From Bacillota bacterium (GTDB lineage: Bacteria > Bacillota > Clostridia > Peptostreptococcales > Anaerovoracaceae): 9,088 nt of DNA. Location of the stretch: positions 1-9,088 of the forward strand of contig JAFYUX010000012.1 of the NCBI GenBank assembly GCA_017549385.1, in the 5' to 3' direction. The position numbers were made by a program, and so were the translations under genes. Numbering within the stretch: position 1 is the stretch's first letter; each line of letters opens with the position of its first letter. This document shows positions 1-5,971 of this stretch, in pieces. The notes beneath the pieces were generated by a model. That model saw nothing but the letters and a program-made list of their open reading frames with translations, did not search any database and was not told the DNA's origin.

Positions 1-165
1 AAACAGAACTGGATTACTAAGTTTATAGTTAACTATGTTTTCTCCGTTAATGACAATGTTTTTGAGAAAAAATTCACCCTGTATGACTTCACCCGCATAA
101 ATAGAAATTGTAGAGAAAATTAAGATTGTCAATGAAAGCCACACAGATATAAGCTTCTTTGCCAT
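1..165 (-). CDS. Secreted protein, N-terminal fragment (possible stalk-type domain)
   Basis: This is an open frame of 55 codons from an ATG at 163-165 running off the left edge of the window, so only the N-terminus is visible. It begins with a typical signal peptide: basic MAKK, then a hydrophobic core (about residues 5-22, LISVWLSLTILIFSTISI) and a likely signal peptidase I site after YAG or nearby, so the product is probably exported. The mature part starts GEVIQGEFFLKNIVINGENI and continues NYKLSNPVLF. The 'VINGE...NY.L..PVLF' pattern resembles the start of the copper-amine-oxidase-N-like 'stalk' domains common in secreted clostridial proteins, but that is inference from a short fragment. 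An AGAGGA sequence about 9 nt upstream and a good promoter at 212-239 support the start. Function unknown. Confidence 0.65.
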   Translation of the reverse strand, partial: MAKKLISVWLSLTILIFSTISIYAGEVIQGEFFLKNIVINGENIVNYKLSNPVLF

Positions 166-195
166 ATCTCTTTTTCCTCTTTCTAATATTGAGTT

Positions 196-213
196 ATAAC
201 GAATACGCGTTAT
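196..213. promoter_or_regulatory. Inverted repeat overlapping -10/start site (possible operator)
   Basis: A perfect 6-bp inverted repeat, ATAACG - 6 nt - CGTTAT, overlaps the distal part of the -10 box and the predicted transcription start. The position suits a repressor operator. It is short and AT-rich, so chance is a real alternative. Confidence 0.25.
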
Positions 214-239
214 TATAACACGAAAATATGTTCTGTCTA
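212..239 (-). promoter_or_regulatory. Sigma-A-type promoter with extended -10 for the secreted-protein gene
   Basis: On the minus strand there is TAGACA (234-239) as -35, a 16-nt spacer, and TATAAT (212-217) as -10, preceded by TG one base upstream (TGTTATAAT, an extended -10). This matches the housekeeping consensus closely (5/6 and 6/6). Transcription would start near 205, giving a leader of about 40 nt before the ATG at 165. Confidence 0.7.
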
Positions 240-490
240 CCCTTTTACGGTAAATTTGACGCGTTTTTTTGACATTTTATTCTATTTTATTCTTTTTTCT
301 TACACTTTATTGAATTAATTTCTATTTTCTTACTTAAATTTACACTGCTTTTTAATTACATTTCTTCAATAAATTAGGTTGTAAATCTACCCCATTTTCT
401 CCCCTAAAGCCACCTTTTCAGGAGAAAAAAACAGGTCATAATTCATACAAAAATCTTTAAATTTCAAATGTTTTAAAGGGAAAAATGCCA

Positions 491-525
491 ATAAAAAACG
501 CCTCTTGCGAGGATGCAAAAGGCGT
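491..525 (-). terminator. Rho-independent terminator after the MATE gene
   Basis: The minus-strand RNA forms an 11-bp stem, ACGCCTTTTGC with GCAAGAGGCGT (515-525 and 498-508, one G-U pair), with a 6-nt loop followed directly by TTTTTTATT. It lies about 36 nt past the MATE stop codon and closes the alr/MATE transcription unit. The G-U pair exists only in the minus-strand RNA, which fixes the direction. Confidence 0.9.
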
Positions 526-561
526 CATATTTTTTATATATTTTATGTTATTTTCACTCTT

Positions 562-1914
562 TTACGCATTCATTTCTTTCTTTAATCTAGGTCGTACAAA
601 AGTTAAAAATGCTATGAGAGTAAAACATGAACCTACGATATCAGCCACTGTTGCAGTATAGAAAATAGCCTCTGCATTTAGAGCTGCAGGAAGGATAAAC
701 ACACTGGCAAGATACACAAACTTTCTAAAAAGAGAAAGCGGCATTGCATATCTTATCTTACCCATGGCAGTCAGACCATCAACAAATGCAAGCTGAATAG
801 CAATACCCATAATACCGATAGTGTACATAGAAAGGAATCTTACTGTCATCTCTACATTTGAGCCATCACTGCTGAAAAGTCTTACAAAAGGCTCTGGTGT
901 AAACTGAGCCACTACCCAGAGAACAGCTATAAATGAAGCACAGAGAATAAGCACACCCTTAAATGCTTCCATAACCTTTTTGTAGTTGCCGGCGCCATAA
1001 TGATAACTGAAAAGTGTACCGCAACCTGATGCAATACCCTGGCCAGGACTGTTTATAAGAACCATAAAGCTCTGTACGATAGCTGCACATGCGATATACG
1101 TGTCGCCGAGGGCGTCCCCACCATACTTACGGAGCTGCATATTGAGGATGATAAGAATCGCATTATCCAGCAGCGTAATGAGGAATGACATTATACCTAT
1201 AGTAGAGATATTTTTCATAAGAGATGCGCTGTAACCGCCAAATCCAATCTTAACCGGAATATCATTGCGGCAGAGGAATCTCAGAACATATATCATCGTG
1301 CAAATCTGTGCGATAACCGTTGCGAGAGCTGCACCTGCGATGCCCATATCGAGACCGAAAATCAAGATAGGATCGAGAATTACATTTACTATAGCGCCGA
1401 TCACTACTGAAATCATGCCTTGTCTCGCATAACCCTGAGCCAGGATAAACTGGTTCATGCCTACGCCAATCAGTGAGAAAATCGTGCCTAAGACGTAAAT
1501 CGTAAAGTATGTATTTGCCAAAGGATACATTCTGTCACTGCATCCCAGCATATAAAGGATAGGTTTTTTTACTGTCAGAATAGCTACTGTCACTATGATA
1601 GCAATACCGATAAGCATCACCAGAGCGTTGTTTATCGTATGCTGAGCCTTTTCTCTGTCTCCTCGTCCGATGCTCATACTCATGATGGCTGAGCCACCGA
1701 TACCGATCATAAAGGCAAATGCTGAGATACAGGTAACTGCCGGTGCACATATACCTACGCTGGCAAGAGCCAGGCTCCCCTGACCTGCGATGTTACCTAC
1801 AAAAATCCTGTCTACTATGCTGTAGAGGATATTAAAAAACTGTGCCGAAAGAGCCGGAATTCCCAGTTTGAGTACCAGCTTTCCCATTGGTACTGTATTA
1901 AACTGTCTTTCCAT
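562..1914 (-). CDS. MATE family efflux transporter
   Basis: This is a 450-residue polytopic membrane protein of the multidrug and toxin extrusion (MATE) family, which export cationic drugs, metabolites or other small molecules using Na+ or H+ gradients; the substrate here cannot be read. The length and about 12 hydrophobic segments fit the family. Typical features are the N-terminal 'P-kL-LklgiPal' lead-in, YSIVDRIFVG at residues 31-40, NVILDPILIF at 177-186 closing the first half, and SPGQGIASGCGTLFSYHYGA from 289, continuing into GNYKK at 310, in the second half. It starts 17 nt inside the end of the alanine racemase gene, so its translation is probably coupled to it; its own ribosome site is weak. 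A strong terminator follows. It resembles the MepA/NorM-like proteins widespread in Clostridia and is not a SpoVB-type flippase by its motifs, though I have not compared sequences directly. Confidence 0.92.
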   Translation of the reverse strand: MERQFNTVPMGKLVLKLGIPALSAQFFNILYSIVDRIFVGNIAGQGSLALASVGICAPAVTCISAFAFMIGIGGSAIMSMSIGRGDREKAQHTINNALVMLIGIAIIVTVAILTVKKPILYMLGCSDRMYPLANTYFTIYVLGTIFSLIGVGMNQFILAQGYARQGMISVVIGAIVNVILDPILIFGLDMGIAGAALATVIAQICTMIYVLRFLCRNDIPVKIGFGGYSASLMKNISTIGIMSFLITLLDNAILIILNMQLRKYGGDALGDTYIACAAIVQSFMVLINSPGQGIASGCGTLFSYHYGAGNYKKVMEAFKGVLILCASFIAVLWVVAQFTPEPFVRLFSSDGSNVEMTVRFLSMYTIGIMGIAIQLAFVDGLTAMGKIRYAMPLSLFRKFVYLASVFILPAALNAEAIFYTATVADIVGSCFTLIAFLTFVRPRLKKEMNA

Positions 1915-3112
1915 TTCTTATATCCAAATCTTCTAAATAATCTCTCTTGTGTACTACATTGCCGTCTTTGATGTAATATCTCGGAACACGTCTGTTTACA
2001 GCACATACAACTTCATATCCGATAGTACCGTATCTTGCGCCGACTTCGTCGGCAGAAATAAAGTCATCACCTGAAATACCCATGAGAACGATTTCATCCC
2101 CTACTTTTACATCAGGGAATGCAGAAAGGTCAATCATGCACTGGTCCATGCAGATATTGCCTACGACTTTTGCTCTCTGACCTTTATATAATACTTCTGC
2201 TTTTCCGCTCTGGGCTCTTGTATAACCATCTGCGTAACCTACGGCTACAGTACCGATAACAGTGCCTGCAGGAGCAACATATCTGCCGCCATAGCTGATT
2301 TGTCTTTCCTCAGGAAGAGTTTTGAGGTGTGTAATACGAGTCTTAAATGACATTACAGGCTTTATATCTAAAAGACTTCTGTCTACTTCGTCAGACGGGT
2401 AAATTCCATAAAGGATAATGCCCGGGCGAACCATGTCATTGTGAGTTTCAGGCATTTCCATGATAGCTGCGCTGTTTGACGCGTGCTTTACACGGAAAGT
2501 GATACCCTGCTTTTCAAGTTCAGCTACAAACCACTGATACTTTTCGTACTGTGCATCAGCCCATGTCTTGTCGATTTCGTCAGCACGGGCAAAGTGTGTG
2601 TAGATACCTTCTAGATCAAGGCCTGGAAGCTTTGAAATCTCAACCACTTCTGCAACACCGTCCGGTGTCATCTGAAAACCGAGACGAGTCATACCAGTGT
2701 CCAGTTTGATATGAACTCTGGCTGTTTTGCCAAGCTTTACCGCCACGTCAGAAAGAGCTTTAGCTTTCCACATAGCGGTCACCGTGTGCTGAAGTCCCGC
2801 ATCTATAGAAGCCTCTTCAGTACCTTCTGGCATACTGCCAAGCACAAGAATATCCCTGTCAGGAACTGAACGTCTCAGTTCCAGGGCCTCATTGAGCACC
2901 GCCACCGCAAACTGATCCGCACCGGCTTCCACCAGGGTATCTATAATCTCAGGCACACCGTGACCGTATCCGTCAGATTTTACAACTGCGCAGATGAGTC
3001 TGTCAGGACCTGCCTTTTTTCTGATTTCCTTCATATTATGAGCAAGAGCATCGAGATCAATCTCAACCCACTTTGCTTCCATATTTATATTTTTACTTAA
3101 TACATTTTCCAT
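1898..3112 (-). CDS. alr: Alanine racemase (PLP-dependent)
   Basis: This 404-residue fold-type III PLP enzyme interconverts L- and D-alanine in the cytoplasm, supplying D-Ala for peptidoglycan. The PLP lysine is K45 in VVKSDGYGHG, a slight variant of the usual VVKANAYGHG. Other signatures are K136 (carbamylated-lysine position) and R143 in HIKLDTGMTRLGF, RPGIILYG at 229-236, the second catalytic base Y274 in QISYGGRY, and GNICMDQCMIDL at 318-329. All catalytic residues are present, so it should be active. The start is uncertain: M1 at 3112 lies 5 nt after the etfA stop, but M11 (ATG at 3080-3082) begins just before the usual family start WVEIDLDAL; neither has a strong ribosome site. It sits between etfA and the MATE gene, overlapping the latter by 17 nt. 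Given its place downstream of sigF, a sporulation- or germination-related racemase is possible, but this is inference. Confidence 0.95.
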   Translation of the reverse strand: MENVLSKNINMEAKWVEIDLDALAHNMKEIRKKAGPDRLICAVVKSDGYGHGVPEIIDTLVEAGADQFAVAVLNEALELRRSVPDRDILVLGSMPEGTEEASIDAGLQHTVTAMWKAKALSDVAVKLGKTARVHIKLDTGMTRLGFQMTPDGVAEVVEISKLPGLDLEGIYTHFARADEIDKTWADAQYEKYQWFVAELEKQGITFRVKHASNSAAIMEMPETHNDMVRPGIILYGIYPSDEVDRSLLDIKPVMSFKTRITHLKTLPEERQISYGGRYVAPAGTVIGTVAVGYADGYTRAQSGKAEVLYKGQRAKVVGNICMDQCMIDLSAFPDVKVGDEIVLMGISGDDFISADEVGARYGTIGYEVVCAVNRRVPRYYIKDGNVVHKRDYLEDLDIRNGKTV

Positions 3113-3117
3113 GATTA

Positions 3118-4173
3118 TTACTTGTCCAGTTCTTCGATAAGTTTAGGGATTACTTCGAACATATCCCCTACGATACCGTAATCCGCAAAGTTGAAAATTG
3201 CTGCGTATCTGTGAGTGTTTATAGCTATTACAATATCAGATTCCCACATGCCGACTATATGCTGGCTGGCACCTGATATACCACATGCAATATATATCTT
3301 TGGCTTTACTGTAGCCCCGGCCTGACCCACCTGATGTTCGTATCCGATCCATCCCAGGTCAACTGCCATACGGGATGCACCAACAACACCGTTGAGCTTG
3401 TCAGCCAGCGCCTGTATCAGTTTGAACCCTTCTGGCCCGCCTGCACCTTTTCCACCAGATACAACTATGTCGGCATCTGACAGAGCTACAACCTTTTTGG
3501 CCGCCTGAGCAACACTCCTGATCTGAGTCATCATATCCTGCGGGCCTGCATCAGGCACCTCCATGATAACCTCACCTGTTCTGTTTACATCTCTGCTGCC
3601 TCTGAGCACACCAGGTCTTGCAGTAACTATATATGGTCTCGTGCCATCAGCGAAGACAACCTTACCGGAAAACCTACCCCCAAAAGAAATCTTTTCTGCC
3701 GTCAGCGTTTTGTCCTCGTCATAATAAAGGTCATTACACTCAGAAATGATACCCGTACCAAGCCTTGCAGCAAGTCTCGGAGCAAGATCTCTCCTGTCAA
3801 AAACAGAACCGAAAAGAATTATCTCCGGATCATATTTTTCAGCCAGCTTCTGAAGCACCTTTGTGTAAAGTTCGTTGTTATAGTTTTCAAACAACTGATC
3901 TTCAACCAGATAAACCCTGTCAGCCCCCCAGTATATAAGTTCGTCAGTATACTTTTTAACCTCAGAACCTACAACGACAGCACATACCGTGCCACCATTT
4001 TCAGTTGCCAGACTCACAGCAGTACCCAAAAGTTCTCCTGTTACATTGTGTAGTTTTCCGTCAGTATAATCTGCGTACACCCAGATATCTCTGGAGAGCA
4101 GACTGTTATCCTTTTCCGCCAAAACAGACACCTTTCCATCGATACACCCGTCCTCAGACGCGTGTTTTTTCAA
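3118..4173 (-). CDS. etfA: Electron transfer flavoprotein alpha subunit, orphan (no EtfB neighbour)
   Basis: This is an EtfA-family protein: an N-terminal adenine-nucleotide-binding-like domain (about residues 28-215) and a C-terminal FAD domain with SGGKGAGG (239-246), VVGASRMAVDLGW (263-275, conserved Arg268), QVGQAGATVKP (281-291), IACGISGASQH (295-305) and ADYGIVGD (330-337). EtfA normally pairs with EtfB to shuttle electrons from flavin dehydrogenases, but no etfB lies beside it. Two spots depart from the consensus I know: Ala285 where QVGQTG has Thr, and NTHRYAAIF (319-327) where N-x-D-P-x-A-P-I-F is usual. The listed start is a TTG giving 351 residues with about 27 extra N-terminal residues. 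Non-ATG starts at codon 18 (TTG, 4120-4122, GGAAAGG upstream) or codon 25 (CTG, 4099-4101, AAGGAT upstream) would give a normal-length protein. It lies 76 nt after sigF with no terminator between, and 5 nt before alr. Confidence 0.88.
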   Translation of the reverse strand: MKKHASEDGCIDGKVSVLAEKDNSLLSRDIWVYADYTDGKLHNVTGELLGTAVSLATENGGTVCAVVVGSEVKKYTDELIYWGADRVYLVEDQLFENYNNELYTKVLQKLAEKYDPEIILFGSVFDRRDLAPRLAARLGTGIISECNDLYYDEDKTLTAEKISFGGRFSGKVVFADGTRPYIVTARPGVLRGSRDVNRTGEVIMEVPDAGPQDMMTQIRSVAQAAKKVVALSDADIVVSGGKGAGGPEGFKLIQALADKLNGVVGASRMAVDLGWIGYEHQVGQAGATVKPKIYIACGISGASQHIVGMWESDIVIAINTHRYAAIFNFADYGIVGDMFEVIPKLIEELDK

Positions 4174-4249
4174 CAGTTTGCATCTATATATAGTACCACT
4201 TTTACCCCTTTGACCTCAACAACTAATCCGTCTCAAATTGTTTAATTGT

Positions 4250-4975
4250 CTACATTTCCATCCTGCTGCGGAGCGCTGCAAGGACACGCTTTTCTATTCG
4301 TGACACCTGCACCTGGGATATACCCAGCAAATCCCCTGTCTGCTGCTGAGTTTTATCCTCAAAATATCTGAAAACGATTACTTTCCGTTCCTGTTCATCA
4401 AGGCTACTGATACTGTCTTTCAGGTCCATCAGCTCTACATTTTTAACTTCACTTTCGTCAGCCACAAAGACACCTGGTCCTGGTGAAAAATTTTCATCAT
4501 CTATGCTGGAAATCCCGGACATGACGTTTCTTGCCTCTATAAGTCTCACTGCATCTTCTGTTGAACACCCCATCATCTCCGCAATCTCACTTACACGAGG
4601 GCTTCTCCCGCTGGCCTGTATAAAAGATTCCTCCTTATCCTTAAATTCACGTACATTCTGTTTTATCTGGCGGCTTATCCTTACTCTGCCTTCATCTCTG
4701 AGAAACCGCCTTATCTCCCCGATAATCATAGGAACAGCATAAGTTGAAAACATTACACCATAACTCAGATCAAAGCGGTCTATGGCTTTTATAAGCCCAA
4801 TATAGCCTATCTGCATCAGGTCTTCAAATTCTATACCTGAGGATGTAAACTTCCGGGCAGCCATATTGACCAGTCCGGTATTTTCAACTATCAGCTGTTC
4901 CTTTGCGACTTCATCTCCACTATGTGCAGCTTCTATCAGACTGAAGGTCCGTTCTGCATCATACATAACCCACAT
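4250..4975 (-). CDS. sigF: RNA polymerase sporulation sigma factor SigF (SpoIIAC)
   Basis: This 241-residue sigma-70-family factor is the first forespore-specific sigma of endospore formation; it directs RNA polymerase to early forespore genes once released from SpoIIAB. Region 2 spans about residues 29-100, with DLMQIGYIGLIKAIDRFDL (52-70) and the diagnostic FSTYAVPMIIGEIRRFLRD (76-94). Region 3 covers about 98-170, and region 4 (about 190-236) carries the helix-turn-helix TQQQTGDLLGISQVQVSRIE (209-228). FSTYAVPMIIGEI and ISQVQVSR are shared by SigF/SigG/SigB-type factors; position as third gene after spoIIAA-spoIIAB identifies SigF. Its start overlaps the end of spoIIAB by 17 nt, so translation is likely coupled. 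M1 (4975) and M4 (4966) are both possible starts, neither with a strong ribosome site. In the family, activity is held off by SpoIIAB and restored by SpoIIAA. Confidence 0.95.
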   Translation of the reverse strand: MWVMYDAERTFSLIEAAHSGDEVAKEQLIVENTGLVNMAARKFTSSGIEFEDLMQIGYIGLIKAIDRFDLSYGVMFSTYAVPMIIGEIRRFLRDEGRVRISRQIKQNVREFKDKEESFIQASGRSPRVSEIAEMMGCSTEDAVRLIEARNVMSGISSIDDENFSPGPGVFVADESEVKNVELMDLKDSISSLDEQERKVIVFRYFEDKTQQQTGDLLGISQVQVSRIEKRVLAALRSRMEM

Positions 4976-5408
4976 CCAGCTTTTTTGTCATAACCACTTC
5001 TGTGCCTTCTCCCGGATTTGATGTGACTGTCACGCTGTCCATAAAGGTTTCCATAACGGTAAAACCCATACCTGAACGTTCAGTTCCCCCTGTGGTAAAC
5101 AACGGCAGCATGGCCTTTTCCACATTTTCTATGCCCACACCATTATCCTTTATAGTTATCGTCAGATAACCGTCGTCGGAGACGTCGCATAACATATGTA
5201 TTCGTCCGTCTGATTTGCGGTACGCGTGGATTATGCAATTTGATACGGCTTCTGAAACTGCCGTTTTAACTTCTATAAGGTCTTCCAGGATAGGATCCAG
5301 CTCTGACAGAAAAGCGATTATTACACCTCTGGCAAAGGCTTCATTTCTGGAGCAGCTGTCGAACTCTATCTCAAAATTGTGAGTGCGGATTTCTTTATCA
5401 TTTGTCAT
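4959..5408 (-). CDS. spoIIAB: Anti-sigma F factor / serine kinase SpoIIAB
   Basis: This GHKL-fold (histidine-kinase-like ATPase) protein of 149 residues binds SigF to keep it inactive and phosphorylates SpoIIAA on serine. Visible motifs are the N box SEAVSNCIIHAY (52-63; E53 and N57 match the catalytic Glu and Mg-binding Asn), the G1 box DNGVGI (88-93) and the ATP lid/G2 segment LFTTGGTERSGMGF (103-116). The reading frame stays open upstream to 5513 inside spoIIAA, but the start at 5408 is chosen because AAGGAGG lies 8 nt before it and the length then matches the family (about 146 residues in Bacillus subtilis). It overlaps the end of spoIIAA by 11 nt and sigF by 17 nt, which favours balanced, coupled synthesis of the three partners. 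Confidence 0.95.
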   Translation of the reverse strand: MTNDKEIRTHNFEIEFDSCSRNEAFARGVIIAFLSELDPILEDLIEVKTAVSEAVSNCIIHAYRKSDGRIHMLCDVSDDGYLTITIKDNGVGIENVEKAMLPLFTTGGTERSGMGFTVMETFMDSVTVTSNPGEGTEVVMTKKLDVGYV

Positions 5409-5766
5409 CAGGCGTTCCTCCTTTTTCTGATATATATTCCAGGGCCAGTTCCTGAGTTTTGCTCTTTGGTATAGTCCCAAAGACTCCTGACAGGCCAAAG
5501 ATTCTGGTGACATAAGTGTTTCCAGGTACGATTACCATGATGCCATCTCGCTTACTGATATTTCTGTAGCGCCCCATGGCTAGTCCTATTCCGGAGCTGT
5601 CCATAAAATCCACATCAGAGTAATCAAGCACCAGATGCTTTGAGTTAAAAGCCCGTATTGCCGAATCGATCTCACTGCGCAGGGATCCGGCGTTATGGTG
5701 GTCGATTTCACCTGACAGACTGGCGATGAGAATATCACCTGCCATGTCAAAAAATATATTTCTCAA
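5398..5766 (-). CDS. spoIIAA: Anti-sigma F factor antagonist SpoIIAA
   Basis: This 122-residue STAS-domain protein, when unphosphorylated, displaces SigF from SpoIIAB; SpoIIAB inactivates it by phosphorylation and SpoIIE restores it. The phosphorylation motif FMDSSGIGLAMGRY is at residues 54-67, with S57/S58 at the same numbering as Ser58 of Bacillus subtilis SpoIIAA. The early strand SLSGEIDHHNA (16-26) is also typical. The start codon is TTG (5764-5766), supported by an excellent ribosome site AAGGAGGGG, since no ATG lies near enough upstream and the first internal ATG (codon 8) would cut the first strand. It is the first gene of the spoIIA operon. Upstream are a TATAAT and two tandem Spo0A-box-like sequences, consistent with induction by Spo0A~P at the onset of sporulation. 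Confidence 0.95.
   Translation of the reverse strand: MRNIFFDMAGDILIASLSGEIDHHNAGSLRSEIDSAIRAFNSKHLVLDYSDVDFMDSSGIGLAMGRYRNISKRDGIMVIVPGNTYVTRIFGLSGVFGTIPKSKTQELALEYISEKGGTPDDK
5417..5423 (-). promoter_or_regulatory. Ribosome binding site that sets the spoIIAB start
   Basis: AAGGAGG on the minus strand lies 8 nt before the ATG at 5406-5408. It makes that ATG the true start in preference to the longer open frame reaching 5513. Confidence 0.9.
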
Positions 5767-5772
5767 ATTGAT

Positions 5773-5781
5773 CCCCTCCTT
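5773..5781 (-). promoter_or_regulatory. Strong ribosome binding site that sets the spoIIAA TTG start
   Basis: On the minus strand this reads AAGGAGGGG. Its AAGGAGG core ends 8 nt before the TTG start codon at 5764-5766. Confidence 0.85.
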
Positions 5782-5798
5782 ATCCTTCTGACAAGGAA

Positions 5799-5804
5799 AT
5801 TATA
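5799..5804 (-). promoter_or_regulatory. Candidate -10 element of the spoIIA promoter
   Basis: A perfect TATAAT on the minus strand lies 32 nt upstream of the spoIIAA start codon. The best -35 candidate, TTGAGT at 5820-5825, is only 15 nt away, shorter than the ideal 17, so activator help is plausible. In Bacillus subtilis this operon uses sigma-H; I could not find a convincing sigma-H -35/-10 pair here. Confidence 0.4.
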
Positions 5805-5856
5805 TCTTCTGCAAGTTATACTCAAATTGCCATATGAGCGCCAAATACCAGCAGCC

Positions 5857-5873
5857 TCCGACAATATCCGACA
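5857..5873 (-). promoter_or_regulatory. Tandem Spo0A-box-like sites upstream of spoIIAA
   Basis: The minus strand carries TGTCGGA twice (5867-5873 and 5857-5863) with a 10-bp period, that is, on the same DNA face. Each differs by one base from the Spo0A box TGTCGAA. They lie about 53-75 bp upstream of the candidate -10, a usual place for activator sites, and spoIIA is a known direct Spo0A target in Bacillus. Confidence 0.5.
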
Positions 5874-5894
5874 TCATTCACATCCGCTCATTCC

Positions 5895-5909
5895 GATGGC
5901 TCCGCCATC
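5895..5909. repeat. Small intergenic hairpin, copy 1 of a covarying pair
   Basis: GATGGC-TCC-GCCATC forms a 6-bp stem with a 3-nt loop. It lies 8 nt beyond the thiI terminator stem. The same design, TTCCGATSGCTCCGCSATC, recurs at 8383-8399 with one compensating base-pair change. It is not followed by a T run on either strand, so it is not itself an ordinary terminator. Confidence 0.5.
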
Positions 5910-5945
5910 AAAAAATAAAAACCTGCCCTTTTACAGGCAGGTTTT
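5910..5945 (-). terminator. Rho-independent terminator after thiI
   Basis: The minus-strand RNA forms a 10-bp stem AAAACCTGCC/GGCAGGTTTT (5936-5945 with 5918-5927) with an 8-nt loop, followed by a T-rich run (TTTTTATTTTTT including the stem end). It lies about 26 nt past the thiI stop and separates the sulfur operon from spoIIA. Confidence 0.9.
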
Positions 5946-5971
5946 GCGCTATTTATTATGATGTTTTTAAA

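Larger units (their letters stand above)
166..561. other. AT-rich intergenic region between the MATE gene and the secreted-protein gene
   Basis: This stretch of about 400 bases has no convincing gene. It holds the promoter and leader of the left-edge gene (about 166-239), a very T-rich tract on the + strand (about 265-365) with repeated TCTATTTT-like words, a 7-bp inverted repeat CTTTAAA/TTTAAAG (455-461 and 472-478) of doubtful meaning, and the terminator of the MATE gene (491-525). Two ACGCGT hexamers occur at 205-210 and 259-264. Nothing else is recognisable. Confidence 0.7.

Noticed and set aside
280..365. T-rich repeated words (TCTATTTT, TTATTC) as a possible repeat array
   Set aside because: They are irregular in length and spacing and fit simple AT-rich intergenic composition; there is no CRISPR-like regularity.
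485..661. A 58-codon + strand ORF with an AAGGGA-like ribosome site and a hydrophobic stretch
   Set aside because: It runs through the MATE terminator hairpin and then antisense through the MATE gene; its composition is what antisense membrane-protein sequence gives, and no promoter precedes it.
4155..4183. A nine-codon minus-strand ORF (ATG at 4181-4183) overlapping the etfA start, as a possible leader peptide
   Set aside because: It has no well-placed ribosome site, no repeated regulatory codons and no attenuator-like hairpins around it.
5409..5513. A longer spoIIAB starting inside spoIIAA
   Set aside because: The extra 35 codons merely read spoIIAA sequence in another frame, and the ATG at 5408 has AAGGAGG at ideal spacing and gives the family length.
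5870..5900. A sigma-H promoter upstream of spoIIAA (CGGAATGA followed by GTGAATGAT)
   Set aside because: The spacing is too short and it lies upstream of the Spo0A-like boxes, the wrong order for activation of this operon.
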